Made by a program: the position numbers and the translations under genes
Assembly (NCBI GenBank): GCA_020435335.1
Contig: JAGQZT010000005.1
Location: 1-64,000, forward strand
Length of the DNA stretch: 64,000 nt
Reading direction: 5' to 3'
Source: Flavobacteriales bacterium
GTDB taxonomy: Bacteria; Bacteroidota; Bacteroidia; Flavobacteriales_E; Vicingaceae
The notes under the pieces: model-generated
What the model was told of the DNA's origin: nothing
Database searches by the model: none
What the model saw: the letters and a program-made list of their open reading frames with translations, nothing else
Shown: positions 35,238 through 43,410 of the stretch, in pieces
Layout of the letters: every line of letters begins with the position of its first letter
How positions within the stretch are numbered: the stretch's first letter is position 1

Positions 35238-36365
35238 ATGAAAAAAGCAACCCTATTCCTTGGCTTAGCCATCCTTTTATTTTCCTGCGGGAGCGATACT
35301 GATTCTTCATCGGCATCTTCCGTTCATGGAAACCTGACCAATTTACCCGAAGGATCATCCGTTTACCTGGATTACCTTACCCAAACCGAGATCATGACCA
35401 AAGATACTGCGGTGATTGACGGAGACGGTGCTTATGCGTTCGACTTTAACGTAGATCAGTTGGGGTATTACCGGTTACGGATCAACAATCAGAATTTCAT
35501 CAACCTGATTCTGGAACCGAATGAGGCTCCTGCCATTAGTGGTGACGGGTCCAACTTAATGGACACGTACACCGTTGAAGGTTCAACAGGATCTCAATTG
35601 TTGAAAGAATTCAACATTGCCATCAAGAAAGATTACATGTATCAGGATTCGCTGAACAAGTATTTCCAAATGAACCAGAATGATCCGCAGGTATTTATGG
35701 ATATCAAACAAAAATCCATGGGTTCGGAAAACCAGTTGAAATTATATTTCAAAAAACTGGCCGATGAAAATCCGGGGAGCCTCATCGGTTTAGCCGCCGT
35801 GCAGCAACTCGATCCTGAAGTACACATTGACGTGTACAAAAAAGTGGATGAGGCCCTGGCCCAAACCATTAGCAACACACCATACTATGCGCCTTTCCAT
35901 CAACGTGTTGAGAGCTTAACCAAAATCAGCGTAGGTGGTGAAGCGCCGGACTTCATGGTGAACGATAAAGACGGGAACCCGATTAAATTGAGTGATTTAC
36001 GAGGAAGCGTGGTATTGGTTGACTTCTGGGCTTCCTGGTGTCGCCCTTGCCGCGCCGAAAACCCGAATGTGGTTAAAGCCTACAATACTTACCATTCGAA
36101 AGGATTTGATGTATTCAGTGTTTCCCTGGACGGGTTACCTCAACAACAAAGCCCTAAAAATGCGTGGATTGATGCCATCAACAAAGATGGGTTGATCTGG
36201 AAGAACCATGGCTCCGAATTGCAGGGCTGGCAATCGTCGTTCGTTCAGCTTTACGGTATTCAAGGTATTCCGTTCACGATTCTGATCGACCGGGAAGGAA
36301 AAATTATTGGTAAAAACCTGAGAGGCGCTGCGTTGGAAGAGAAACTGGCTGAAATTTTCGGATAA
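35238..36365 (+). CDS. TlpA-like thioredoxin-family lipoprotein with DUF4369-type N-domain
   Basis: A 375-residue lipoprotein (lipobox LFSC, cysteine at 17). The N-terminal half (about 30-150) is a DUF4369-like beta domain (GNLTNLPEGSSVYLDYLTQT), then a helical linker, then a thioredoxin fold (about 240-372) with active-site CRPC (ASWCRPCRAENP) and the cis-Pro loop QGIPFTILID. It probably reduces disulfides or supports cytochrome or envelope protein maturation in the periplasm. It follows gatB by eight bases and precedes an M1 peptidase gene by two, which suggests co-transcription. Confidence 0.92.
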   Translation: MKKATLFLGLAILLFSCGSDTDSSSASSVHGNLTNLPEGSSVYLDYLTQTEIMTKDTAVIDGDGAYAFDFNVDQLGYYRLRINNQNFINLILEPNEAPAISGDGSNLMDTYTVEGSTGSQLLKEFNIAIKKDYMYQDSLNKYFQMNQNDPQVFMDIKQKSMGSENQLKLYFKKLADENPGSLIGLAAVQQLDPEVHIDVYKKVDEALAQTISNTPYYAPFHQRVESLTKISVGGEAPDFMVNDKDGNPIKLSDLRGSVVLVDFWASWCRPCRAENPNVVKAYNTYHSKGFDVFSVSLDGLPQQQSPKNAWIDAINKDGLIWKNHGSELQGWQSSFVQLYGIQGIPFTILIDREGKIIGKNLRGAALEEKLAEIFG

Positions 36366-36367
36366 TT

Positions 36368-39300
36368 TTGACTCACAAGCTTCCGCTTATATTACTTCTT
36401 TTCCAATCGTTTTTTACGATTGCTCAAGAGGATGCTTTCTATTTTCAACAGGAGGTGAACTATGAAATTCGTGTTGAACTGGACGACCGGAAACACGAAC
36501 TGAATGCTTTTGAGCAAGTAACCTACATCAACCATTCGGACCAACCGATTCATTCCATCTATTTTCACTTGTGGCCCAATGCTTACAGGAGCTACCAGAC
36601 TGCGCTGTGTAAACAAAAACTGGAAGAAGGGAGTACCACCCTCTACCATGCTCCGGAAAGTTTGTTGGGATATATCGACGGACTCGAATTTAAAACGGAT
36701 GATCAGCCTTTGGAATGGGATTTCGATCACGTGAATCAGGACATCTGCCAGGTGCAACTCCTTGAAGCCCTGAAGCCTGGCGAATCGGTGGTGATCACCA
36801 CGCCGTTCCATGTCAAACTTCCGGAAGGTATTTTTTCGCGGATGGGGCACCTCGGCGAATCGTATCAGATCACCCAATGGTATCCTAAGCCCGCCGTATT
36901 GGACAAAGATGGCTGGCATGCCATGCCTTACCTCGATCAGGGTGAGTTCTATTCCGAATACGGAACTTTTGATGTATACATTACCTTACCGGAAAATTAC
37001 GTGGTCGGTGCTACCGGTGATCTGACCGATTGTGAACAGGAAGTGGCATGGTTAACCAAAAAAGCGGAAGAAACCCAGCGAGGCATTGACAACAATGAAA
37101 TTCCACAGTACCTAAAAGATGTTACAACTCCGGATCTTACTTTTCCGGCATCGAGCGACAAAACCAAAACCCTGCACTACCATCAGGAAAGGGTCCATGA
37201 TTTTGCCTGGTTTGCCGACAAGCGTTACCATGTACTGAAAGGAGAAGTGGAACTCCCTCACTCCAAGGAGAAAGTAACAACCTGGGCCATGTTTACCAAC
37301 AACGAAGGTGAACTGTGGAAAAACAGCCTGGAATACTTACATGATGCGGTTTATTATTACTCCCTGTGGAATGGTGATTATCCCTACAAGCAGGTAACCG
37401 CCGTTGACGGAGCTCTGAGTGCCGGTGGCGGTATGGAGTACCCGAATGTAACCGTTATCGGTGAATCAGGTAATGATTTTGGATTAGAAACCGTGATTAT
37501 GCACGAAGTAGGACACAATTGGTTTTATGGTATTCTGGGAAGCAATGAACGGGACCATGCCTGGATGGACGAAGGGCTCAATTCCATGAACGAGAATCGA
37601 TACATTGAAACGAAGTATCCCGACAGAAAATTGATCGAAATTGATTCCGGCGATGTAAAATCGCCAGCCCGATTATTCGACCTGGAGCAATACACCCACA
37701 AAGCAACCTATGAGCTGGCGTATCTGGCCAACGCTACCCGAAACAGGGATCAGCCCATCGATTATCCTGCCGGTGAATACACATCATTGAACTATGGTGG
37801 CATCGTTTATTCCAAAACAGCCCTCGTATTCGATTACCTGATGGCCTATTTGGGAGAAGAATTATACGATAAGTGTATGCAACGCTATTTCAACGAGTGG
37901 AAATTCAGGCATCCGCAACCGGATGATCTCCGAAAGATTTTCGAAGAAGAGACCGGAAAAGACCTTACCTGGTTCTTCGACGACCTGATCAAAACAACGA
38001 AGAAGCTGGATTACAAGATCGTTCGGGCAAAGAAAGATACGGCTAATCCGGAAAACGTACTGCTTAAGATCAGGAACCGAGGCATCAACGGGCCGTTCTC
38101 CGTATCCGGCGTAACTAAAGACGGCGAGATTGTGAGTACCCAATGGTACGAACCGATCGGTAAAAAAGAATTTGTTTCTTTCCCTAAAGGCGACTTCTAC
38201 AAGTACCGGATCGATGCCCGGCTGGACATCCCGGAGGTCAAACGCAAGAACAACAATTTGCAGGTGAAAGGCCTCTTTAAAACCACCGAACCGCTTCGAT
38301 TTCAATTATTAGGCAGCGTAGAAAACCCGGATAAGACCCAGTTGTTTTTTACCCCGGTAGCCGGTTGGAACATGAACGATAAAGGGATGATCGGGATGGC
38401 GTTTTACAACAGTACCATTCCTTTTAAAAAATTCGAATACGTATTGGCTCCTTTATATGCTCCCAATTCGGAAAACATCAACGGATATGCCAGTGCCTAT
38501 TATCACATCATGCCGAAAACCCTTTTTTCTGACATAGCCGTGGGAGCCTCATCGGCATCATTCTCCTACCTGAGGTTTAACACGGATCAAAACAGCTCGG
38601 GCCGGGAAATCCTTGAATACTACAAAGTGAACCCCAATGTAACATTTACGTTCAAGAAAAAAAGGGCTCGCCAATTCAGTCAGGCTTATATCAAAATGGA
38701 AAACATCAACATCTTTGAGGAAAAAGCCAATTATGCATTCGATTCCATTGCCGGCGCTTACCGATACAATCTGGATCTGGAGAATTTCTATGTGAATCGG
38801 CTCACGGTTGGGATCGGAAGCAAACATCCGATCAATCCGTTCGGTGCCTCGATGATTGTTGAACAAGCCAAAGATTTCGTGAAACTGAACCTGGAAGCCA
38901 ACTACTATTTTGCTTACAAAAAACGAGGAACAGGATTAGGTATCCGGGTATTTATCGGTTCGTTCCTCTACAACGATTACACGGACGGTCGGTTTGAATA
39001 CAGCCTGAGCGGCAATTCGGATTATACTTACGACAACATCCTGTTAGCGCGGAATACGTTCAACACCTTCCTGAATCAGCAGCTGATCCCCAACGACGGC
39101 GGATTTAAGCAGCTCACCACTACACGAACCGGAGACCGCTGGATCAGATCCATCAACATCAAAAGCAACTTGTTTACCAGAATGATCAGTGCTTACGGCG
39201 ATTTCGGGATTACCGGATATACCGATCGCGACTACAACGGCAATGAAGTGGATGCTGCCTCGGAAGCGACGTACAACATGGGCTTATCGCTGAACATCGT

Positions 39301-39439
39301 TCCGAATATCTTCGAAGTGTACTTCCCCGTTTATATGTCGAGCGACCTTAATCAACTAAGCTATGGGGAAAAAATCAGATTTGTACTGAATATCAGCAAC
39401 TTTAATCCGTTTAAGTTTGCCAGAAGTTTTGATCTTTAG
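36368..39439 (+). CDS. M1 family metallopeptidase with C-terminal barrel-like region
   Basis: A 1,023-residue exported peptidase: signal peptide (1-19), N-terminal beta saddle, then the gluzincin domain with the GGGMEYP substrate motif and HEVGH at 379-383 with the third zinc ligand E402 (WMDEGL). Residues about 640-1023 are beta-rich with alternating hydrophobic strands (RFQLLGSVENPDKTQLFFTP; MGLSLNIVPN) ending in FARSFDL, like an outer-membrane barrel end. So the protease may be held at the outer membrane, as in other Bacteroidota homologues of this size. The start is TTG, two bases after the TlpA-type gene. Confidence 0.9.
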   Translation: MTHKLPLILLLFQSFFTIAQEDAFYFQQEVNYEIRVELDDRKHELNAFEQVTYINHSDQPIHSIYFHLWPNAYRSYQTALCKQKLEEGSTTLYHAPESLLGYIDGLEFKTDDQPLEWDFDHVNQDICQVQLLEALKPGESVVITTPFHVKLPEGIFSRMGHLGESYQITQWYPKPAVLDKDGWHAMPYLDQGEFYSEYGTFDVYITLPENYVVGATGDLTDCEQEVAWLTKKAEETQRGIDNNEIPQYLKDVTTPDLTFPASSDKTKTLHYHQERVHDFAWFADKRYHVLKGEVELPHSKEKVTTWAMFTNNEGELWKNSLEYLHDAVYYYSLWNGDYPYKQVTAVDGALSAGGGMEYPNVTVIGESGNDFGLETVIMHEVGHNWFYGILGSNERDHAWMDEGLNSMNENRYIETKYPDRKLIEIDSGDVKSPARLFDLEQYTHKATYELAYLANATRNRDQPIDYPAGEYTSLNYGGIVYSKTALVFDYLMAYLGEELYDKCMQRYFNEWKFRHPQPDDLRKIFEEETGKDLTWFFDDLIKTTKKLDYKIVRAKKDTANPENVLLKIRNRGINGPFSVSGVTKDGEIVSTQWYEPIGKKEFVSFPKGDFYKYRIDARLDIPEVKRKNNNLQVKGLFKTTEPLRFQLLGSVENPDKTQLFFTPVAGWNMNDKGMIGMAFYNSTIPFKKFEYVLAPLYAPNSENINGYASAYYHIMPKTLFSDIAVGASSASFSYLRFNTDQNSSGREILEYYKVNPNVTFTFKKKRARQFSQAYIKMENINIFEEKANYAFDSIAGAYRYNLDLENFYVNRLTVGIGSKHPINPFGASMIVEQAKDFVKLNLEANYYFAYKKRGTGLGIRVFIGSFLYNDYTDGRFEYSLSGNSDYTYDNILLARNTFNTFLNQQLIPNDGGFKQLTTTRTGDRWIRSINIKSNLFTRMISAYGDFGITGYTDRDYNGNEVDAASEATYNMGLSLNIVPNIFEVYFPVYMSSDLNQLSYGEKIRFVLNISNFNPFKFARSFDL

Positions 39440-39491
39440 TTGAAATAGTTTTAAAGTTGGTAAGTTTATTAGTTTTGAAGTTTATAATTTT

Positions 39492-39523
39492 CTGAACAAC
39501 TGAACAACTGAACAACTGAACAA
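39492..39523. repeat. Four tandem CTGAACAA octamers
   Basis: The octamer CTGAACAA is repeated four times exactly in tandem (39492, 39500, 39508, 39516), 14 bases before the lpxH start. The preceding 50 bases are rich in AGTT-type words (AGTTTTAAAGTTGGTAAGTTT). Such octamer tracts are a recurrent intergenic feature in several Bacteroidota genomes as I recall. Confidence 0.8.
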
Positions 39524-39537
39524 GTTTTATCAACATC

Positions 39538-40290
39538 TTGACAAGAACTAAAATATATTTCGCATCCGATTTCCATTTGGGAGCACCCAATCAGGAGGAG
39601 AGCTTTAAGCGTGAACTCCGTATTATCGCCTGGCTCGATTCCATCAAGCACGACGCCAAGGAAATCTATTTACTGGGCGATCTGTTCGACTTCTGGTTCG
39701 AGTACAAGCATGTTGTTCCGAAAGGTTTTATTCGCTTTCAGGGAAAAATTGCGGAGTTATCTGACAGCGGGATCAAGATTCACGTTTTTACCGGTAATCA
39801 CGACATGTTCATATTCGATTACCTGCCCAAAGAATTAGGGTTTGAACTTTACCGCCATCCGGTAACGAAAGAATACAACGGTAAAAAATTCTTCATCGGC
39901 CATGGCGACGGATTAGGTCCCGGCGATCACAAATACAAGTTCATCAAACGTTTTTTTGCGAGTAAATTCTGTCAGTGGGCCTATGCCCGTATCCATCCCG
40001 GATTTGGGCTTAGTTTTGCCTACGCCTGGAGCAGAAGCAGCCGGAAGACCAATGCGGCTTATGATGAAAAGTTCCATGGCGAAGACAAGGAATTTCTGGT
40101 GATCTTCTGCAAAGAATATGTCAAAAAAGACAACTCGATCGATTACTTCGTGTTCGGTCACCGCCATTTACCGTTAGAGATCAAGATCAACGAAAAGGCT
40201 ACGTATTTTAACCTGGGCGAATGGATCAAGCATAATACTTATGCGGTATTTGACGGGGAACGATTTGAAATGAAGCGTTTCAACCCTTAA
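39538..40290 (+). CDS. lpxH: UDP-2,3-diacylglucosamine diphosphatase LpxH
   Basis: A 250-residue calcineurin-like metallophosphoesterase that cleaves UDP-2,3-diacylglucosamine to lipid X in lipid A synthesis. Motifs are in order: FASDFHLGA (D-x-H), LLGDLFDFWFEY (GDxxD), VFTGNHDMF (GNHD), GHGDGLG and the C-terminal FGHRHLP (GHxH). The only fitting start is TTG at 39538, preceded by tandem octamers and without an evident ribosome site. It is followed by a gap holding a 44-codon ORF. With lpxK in the same window it belongs to the lipid A theme. Confidence 0.95.
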   Translation: MTRTKIYFASDFHLGAPNQEESFKRELRIIAWLDSIKHDAKEIYLLGDLFDFWFEYKHVVPKGFIRFQGKIAELSDSGIKIHVFTGNHDMFIFDYLPKELGFELYRHPVTKEYNGKKFFIGHGDGLGPGDHKYKFIKRFFASKFCQWAYARIHPGFGLSFAYAWSRSSRKTNAAYDEKFHGEDKEFLVIFCKEYVKKDNSIDYFVFGHRHLPLEIKINEKATYFNLGEWIKHNTYAVFDGERFEMKRFNP

Positions 40291-40365
40291 CCTCAACTTC
40301 ACATTCCATCAAAAAGCTTAACACAAGGCTAAATATGCCTTTAGCTTAAGATGTTGTATTGCAGC

Positions 40366-40373
40366 TAGTTTTG
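40366..40373 (+). promoter_or_regulatory. -7-like box before the 44-codon ORF
   Basis: TAGTTTTG matches the Bacteroidota -7 consensus TAnnTTTG, 23 bases before the ATG at 40397. No clear -33 TTTG partner is seen at the usual distance, so this is a weak call. Confidence 0.35.
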
Positions 40374-40396
40374 CCGCAAATTCAAAAACAAAAACT

Positions 40397-40531
40397 ATGA
40401 TTGTAAGTACAGCACTCGCTGCCCTGTTCTTTCGAAAAATGTATCGAAAACATTGGAAGAAGAAGGGTAATTCCAGGCAAAAAACACCGGTTTATACCGA
40501 TTTTACAGAAGTAGAGTTCTTAGGGATCTAA
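40397..40531 (+). CDS. Small ORF of 44 codons
   Basis: The ORF runs ATG at 40397 to TAA at 40531 and encodes 44 residues: a hydrophobic start (MIVSTALAALFF), a strongly basic middle (RKMYRKHWKKKG) and a polar end (TDFTEVEFLGI). This could be a short membrane-associated basic peptide. A -7-like box lies just upstream. It ends three bases before the convergent M1 peptidase stop. No homologue is recognised, and a spurious ORF is possible. Confidence 0.4.
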   Translation: MIVSTALAALFFRKMYRKHWKKKGNSRQKTPVYTDFTEVEFLGI

Positions 40532-40534
40532 GAC

Positions 40535-42871
40535 TTACTTCTGTTCTTTTTTCAGCTCCTCGTTACGTTTGTCGCGTTGCATCGGGTTCTCGCGGCCATC
40601 GGCACCCCAACCGTAGTTTCGTTGCTTGTAGAGCTGGAACTTCGATAATTGGGCTTTTCTCGGCCAGTTGTTGTTGTACATTTCCGTATCGGCCGTTTCC
40701 AACCAGGGATCCATTTCGATGCTTTCCACTTCTTTCTTGAAAAAGAATACTTTGGTCACGTTTTCATGATTTTTACGCCAAATCTCGGCCGGGATGCGGA
40801 TTTCTTCCGACGTTCCGTCTGTGAATTTGAAGTTAAGCACCAACGGCATCACCAGGCCGCCGATGTTCTCAAACTCCACATTGTAATAGTTGTAGTCGGA
40901 GTTCAGCAGTGCAATGTCTTTCTCGTCCAGCTTGGCCAGATAGTTCTTATAATCTTCCTCGTCCACCAAGGTAGCTTCGAAAGGATCATACTTGTTATAA
41001 AAATCGAGCGTAGAAGGATCGTATTCGGAGTACGTTTGTTTGATGTCTGTCTTGTTCCGGGTAATGCCAATGTGCACATCTTCAGCGGCTTCCAATTCTT
41101 TGGCGATGGCTTTCTCCACTTTCGGGTCCTTGGTATCGATCTTAAACCATTCTACATTCTTGATCGCCAAATCCACATGATCGGTAGTGAAGAACCAACC
41201 TCTCCAGAACCAGTCCAGATCCACCCCGGAAGCATCTTCCATGGTACGGAAGAAATCGGCCGGAGTCGGATGCTTGAATTTCCAACGGTTGGAATAGGTT
41301 TTAAAGGCGTAATCGAACAGCTCCCTGCCCATCACGGTCTCACGCAGAATATTCAAAGCAGCAGCAGGTTTTCCGTAGGCATTGTTACCAAACTGAAACA
41401 AGGATTCCGAGTTGGTCATGATCGGTGTGATAAATTTCTTATCACCTTTCATGTAGTCCACGATCTTGTATGCAGGGCCTCTTCTGGACGGATAATCACG
41501 TTCCCATTCCTGCTCGGTGAGGTATTGCGTAAAGGTATTCAGTCCTTCATCCATCCAGGTCCACTGACGTTCATCGGAGTTCACGATCATCGGGAAGAAG
41601 TTATGTCCTACTTCGTGGATGATCACCCCGATCATGGCATACTTGGTTCGCTCGGAATACGTTCCGTCCTCTTCCGGTCTACCACCATTGAAGCAGATCA
41701 TCGGGTATTCCATGCCGATGCTTTTCGAGTGAACGGAGATGGCTACCGGATACGGATAGGTTACCGTGTATTTCGAATAGGTTTTAATGGTGTGTGCCAC
41801 CACTTTGGTACTGTACTTTTCCCACAACGGGTTTCCTTCTTTCGGATAGAAACTCATGGCCATGGTTTGTGTGCCTTCATATTTCACGGCCATCGCATCC
41901 CAGATGAATTTCCGGGAGCTGGCGAATGCGAAATCACGCACATTGGTCGCGCTGAAACTCCAGGTTTTGGTTTCCTTGGCTTTAGTCTTTTCTTTCTCTT
42001 CCGCTTCTTTCTGATCAACGATCATCACCGGGTTCATGTATTCGGACTGAGCTTGTTTTAACTTCTCGCGTTGAGAAGCTGTTAAGACAGTAGAAGCATT
42101 GGACAAAGTTCCAGTAGCAGCCACAATGTGGTCCGAAGGCACGGTAATGTTCACTTTAAAGTTACCGAACGTTAGAGTAAACTCACCATTTCCGAGGAAC
42201 TGTTTGTTTTGCCAGCCTTCCACCTCATTGTAAACCGCCATTCTCGGATAGAACTGGGCAATAGTATACAGGTAGTTGTCGTCTTTCTCGAAATATTCAT
42301 ACCCGCTTCTGCCTCCGATTTCATCCCGGTTGTTGATGTTGTACCACCAGCCGATCTTGAGCGTGTAGGTAGCACCAGCAGCAAGCGGTGTGGGCAGATC
42401 AATGCGCATCATGGTCTTGTTGATGGTGTATTTCAGGTCCTGCCCTTTCCCGTCCTTCACATATTCCAGTTTAAACCCACCGTCGAAATCGTTGTGCAAA
42501 CGGGCCAGCTCTCCGAAGCTGATGCTCTCACCCATATCCATGCTGTTGATGAGCTTAGTATCGGAATCCTTGGCTCTGACATTCTGATCGAGTTGAATCC
42601 ATAGATAATCGAGTTTATCCGGTGAATTATTCTTGTAGGTAATCACCTCTTTACCGGTAACTTTTTGATTCTCATCGTCCAGTGTCACATCGATCAGGTA
42701 GTCGGCCTTTTGCTGGTAATACATATGTCCCGGAGCACCGGAAGCCGTACGGTAAACGTTGGGTGTAGCCAGTTCTTCCTTCAGTTGTTTGAACTTGTTG
42801 TGGTTGTAATTATCCTGTCCGAAAACAGTAGCCGTTACGACCATGGCAATGGTTAGAATGCTGTATCTCAT
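40535..42871 (-). CDS. M1 family metallopeptidase
   Basis: A 778-residue exported aminopeptidase of family M1. Signal peptide ends near residue 20 (VFGQ), followed by the N-terminal beta domain (YLIDVTLDDENQKVTGKEVITY), the substrate motif SIGMEYPM, and the zinc site HEVGH at residues 419-423 with the third ligand E442 (WMDEGLN). The C-terminal part is helical-plus-beta with KFTDGTSEEIRIPAEIWR. It probably trims peptides in the periplasm. ATG at 42871 is preferred to a TTG five codons upstream, which would overlap the preceding stop. It lies four bases after a DUF6702 gene, which is likely co-transcribed. Confidence 0.92.
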   Translation of the reverse strand: MRYSILTIAMVVTATVFGQDNYNHNKFKQLKEELATPNVYRTASGAPGHMYYQQKADYLIDVTLDDENQKVTGKEVITYKNNSPDKLDYLWIQLDQNVRAKDSDTKLINSMDMGESISFGELARLHNDFDGGFKLEYVKDGKGQDLKYTINKTMMRIDLPTPLAAGATYTLKIGWWYNINNRDEIGGRSGYEYFEKDDNYLYTIAQFYPRMAVYNEVEGWQNKQFLGNGEFTLTFGNFKVNITVPSDHIVAATGTLSNASTVLTASQREKLKQAQSEYMNPVMIVDQKEAEEKEKTKAKETKTWSFSATNVRDFAFASSRKFIWDAMAVKYEGTQTMAMSFYPKEGNPLWEKYSTKVVAHTIKTYSKYTVTYPYPVAISVHSKSIGMEYPMICFNGGRPEEDGTYSERTKYAMIGVIIHEVGHNFFPMIVNSDERQWTWMDEGLNTFTQYLTEQEWERDYPSRRGPAYKIVDYMKGDKKFITPIMTNSESLFQFGNNAYGKPAAALNILRETVMGRELFDYAFKTYSNRWKFKHPTPADFFRTMEDASGVDLDWFWRGWFFTTDHVDLAIKNVEWFKIDTKDPKVEKAIAKELEAAEDVHIGITRNKTDIKQTYSEYDPSTLDFYNKYDPFEATLVDEEDYKNYLAKLDEKDIALLNSDYNYYNVEFENIGGLVMPLVLNFKFTDGTSEEIRIPAEIWRKNHENVTKVFFFKKEVESIEMDPWLETADTEMYNNNWPRKAQLSKFQLYKQRNYGWGADGRENPMQRDKRNEELKKEQK

Positions 42872-42875
42872 GTTA

Positions 42876-43373
42876 TTAGATTTCAATCGTTTCTGTTTGT
42901 TTCCCTTTATCGAAATAGAGGGTATGTGTTTTCCCGTTCACCTTCAGGTAAAGGGTGTTCTTTTGCTCCGGAAAAGTATGCACCAGTAAGGAATTCTTGA
43001 TGGTTAACTTTTCAGGTAAATCCGTTTTTTCGGTTTCAAGGTAGCAGTAAATGAAGTCGTCGTTATTGATCTCTTTCCCGATCAGTTTCAGGTCGAGGGT
43101 GTGTTCACCAGCGATAAAACGAAGGTGTTTTTCGATCATGGATTCCAGGTATTCATTGGCATTCCCGGCTTCTTTATCCGTACCCAGGTGTAATTCCGGA
43201 GTTCCATGATCCGACAGCGCTTTTTCAAGATCGTGGCCGATGAATTTTACAGAGATCTCCAGCTTTTGGGATGTGCTGTTATAAGCCGCTTCCGTGATGG
43301 AAACAAAGTATTTGTGCCAGCTAAAACTTAGCAAAGCCACGGTAAAAATGCCAATAAATAATCTCTTAACCAC
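42876..43373 (-). CDS. DUF6702 family protein
   Basis: A 165-residue exported protein starting at GTG, with a short hydrophobic N-terminus (about residues 4-17) and the family-type segment HKYFVSITEAAYNSTSQKLEISVKFIGHDLEKAL. The rest is a beta-sandwich (YCYLETEKTDLPEKLTIKN; YLKVNGKTHTLYFDKG). The family is small, periplasmic and Bacteroidota-specific, without known function. In other genomes such genes are often just upstream of an M1 peptidase gene, as here with a four-base gap. My recall of that pairing is not checked. Confidence 0.75.
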   Translation of the reverse strand: MVKRLFIGIFTVALLSFSWHKYFVSITEAAYNSTSQKLEISVKFIGHDLEKALSDHGTPELHLGTDKEAGNANEYLESMIEKHLRFIAGEHTLDLKLIGKEINNDDFIYCYLETEKTDLPEKLTIKNSLLVHTFPEQKNTLYLKVNGKTHTLYFDKGKQTETIEI

Positions 43374-43410
43374 TTAGTGCCAGCTTTTTAAGGAAGGCTA
43401 ATTTACAAAT

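Noticed and set aside
40649-42061. 470-codon plus-strand frame opposite the M1 peptidase gene
   Set aside because: It is a long shadow frame of a strongly supported, family-matched gene; the translation is a low-complexity His/Phe/Ile-rich pattern typical of antisense frames.
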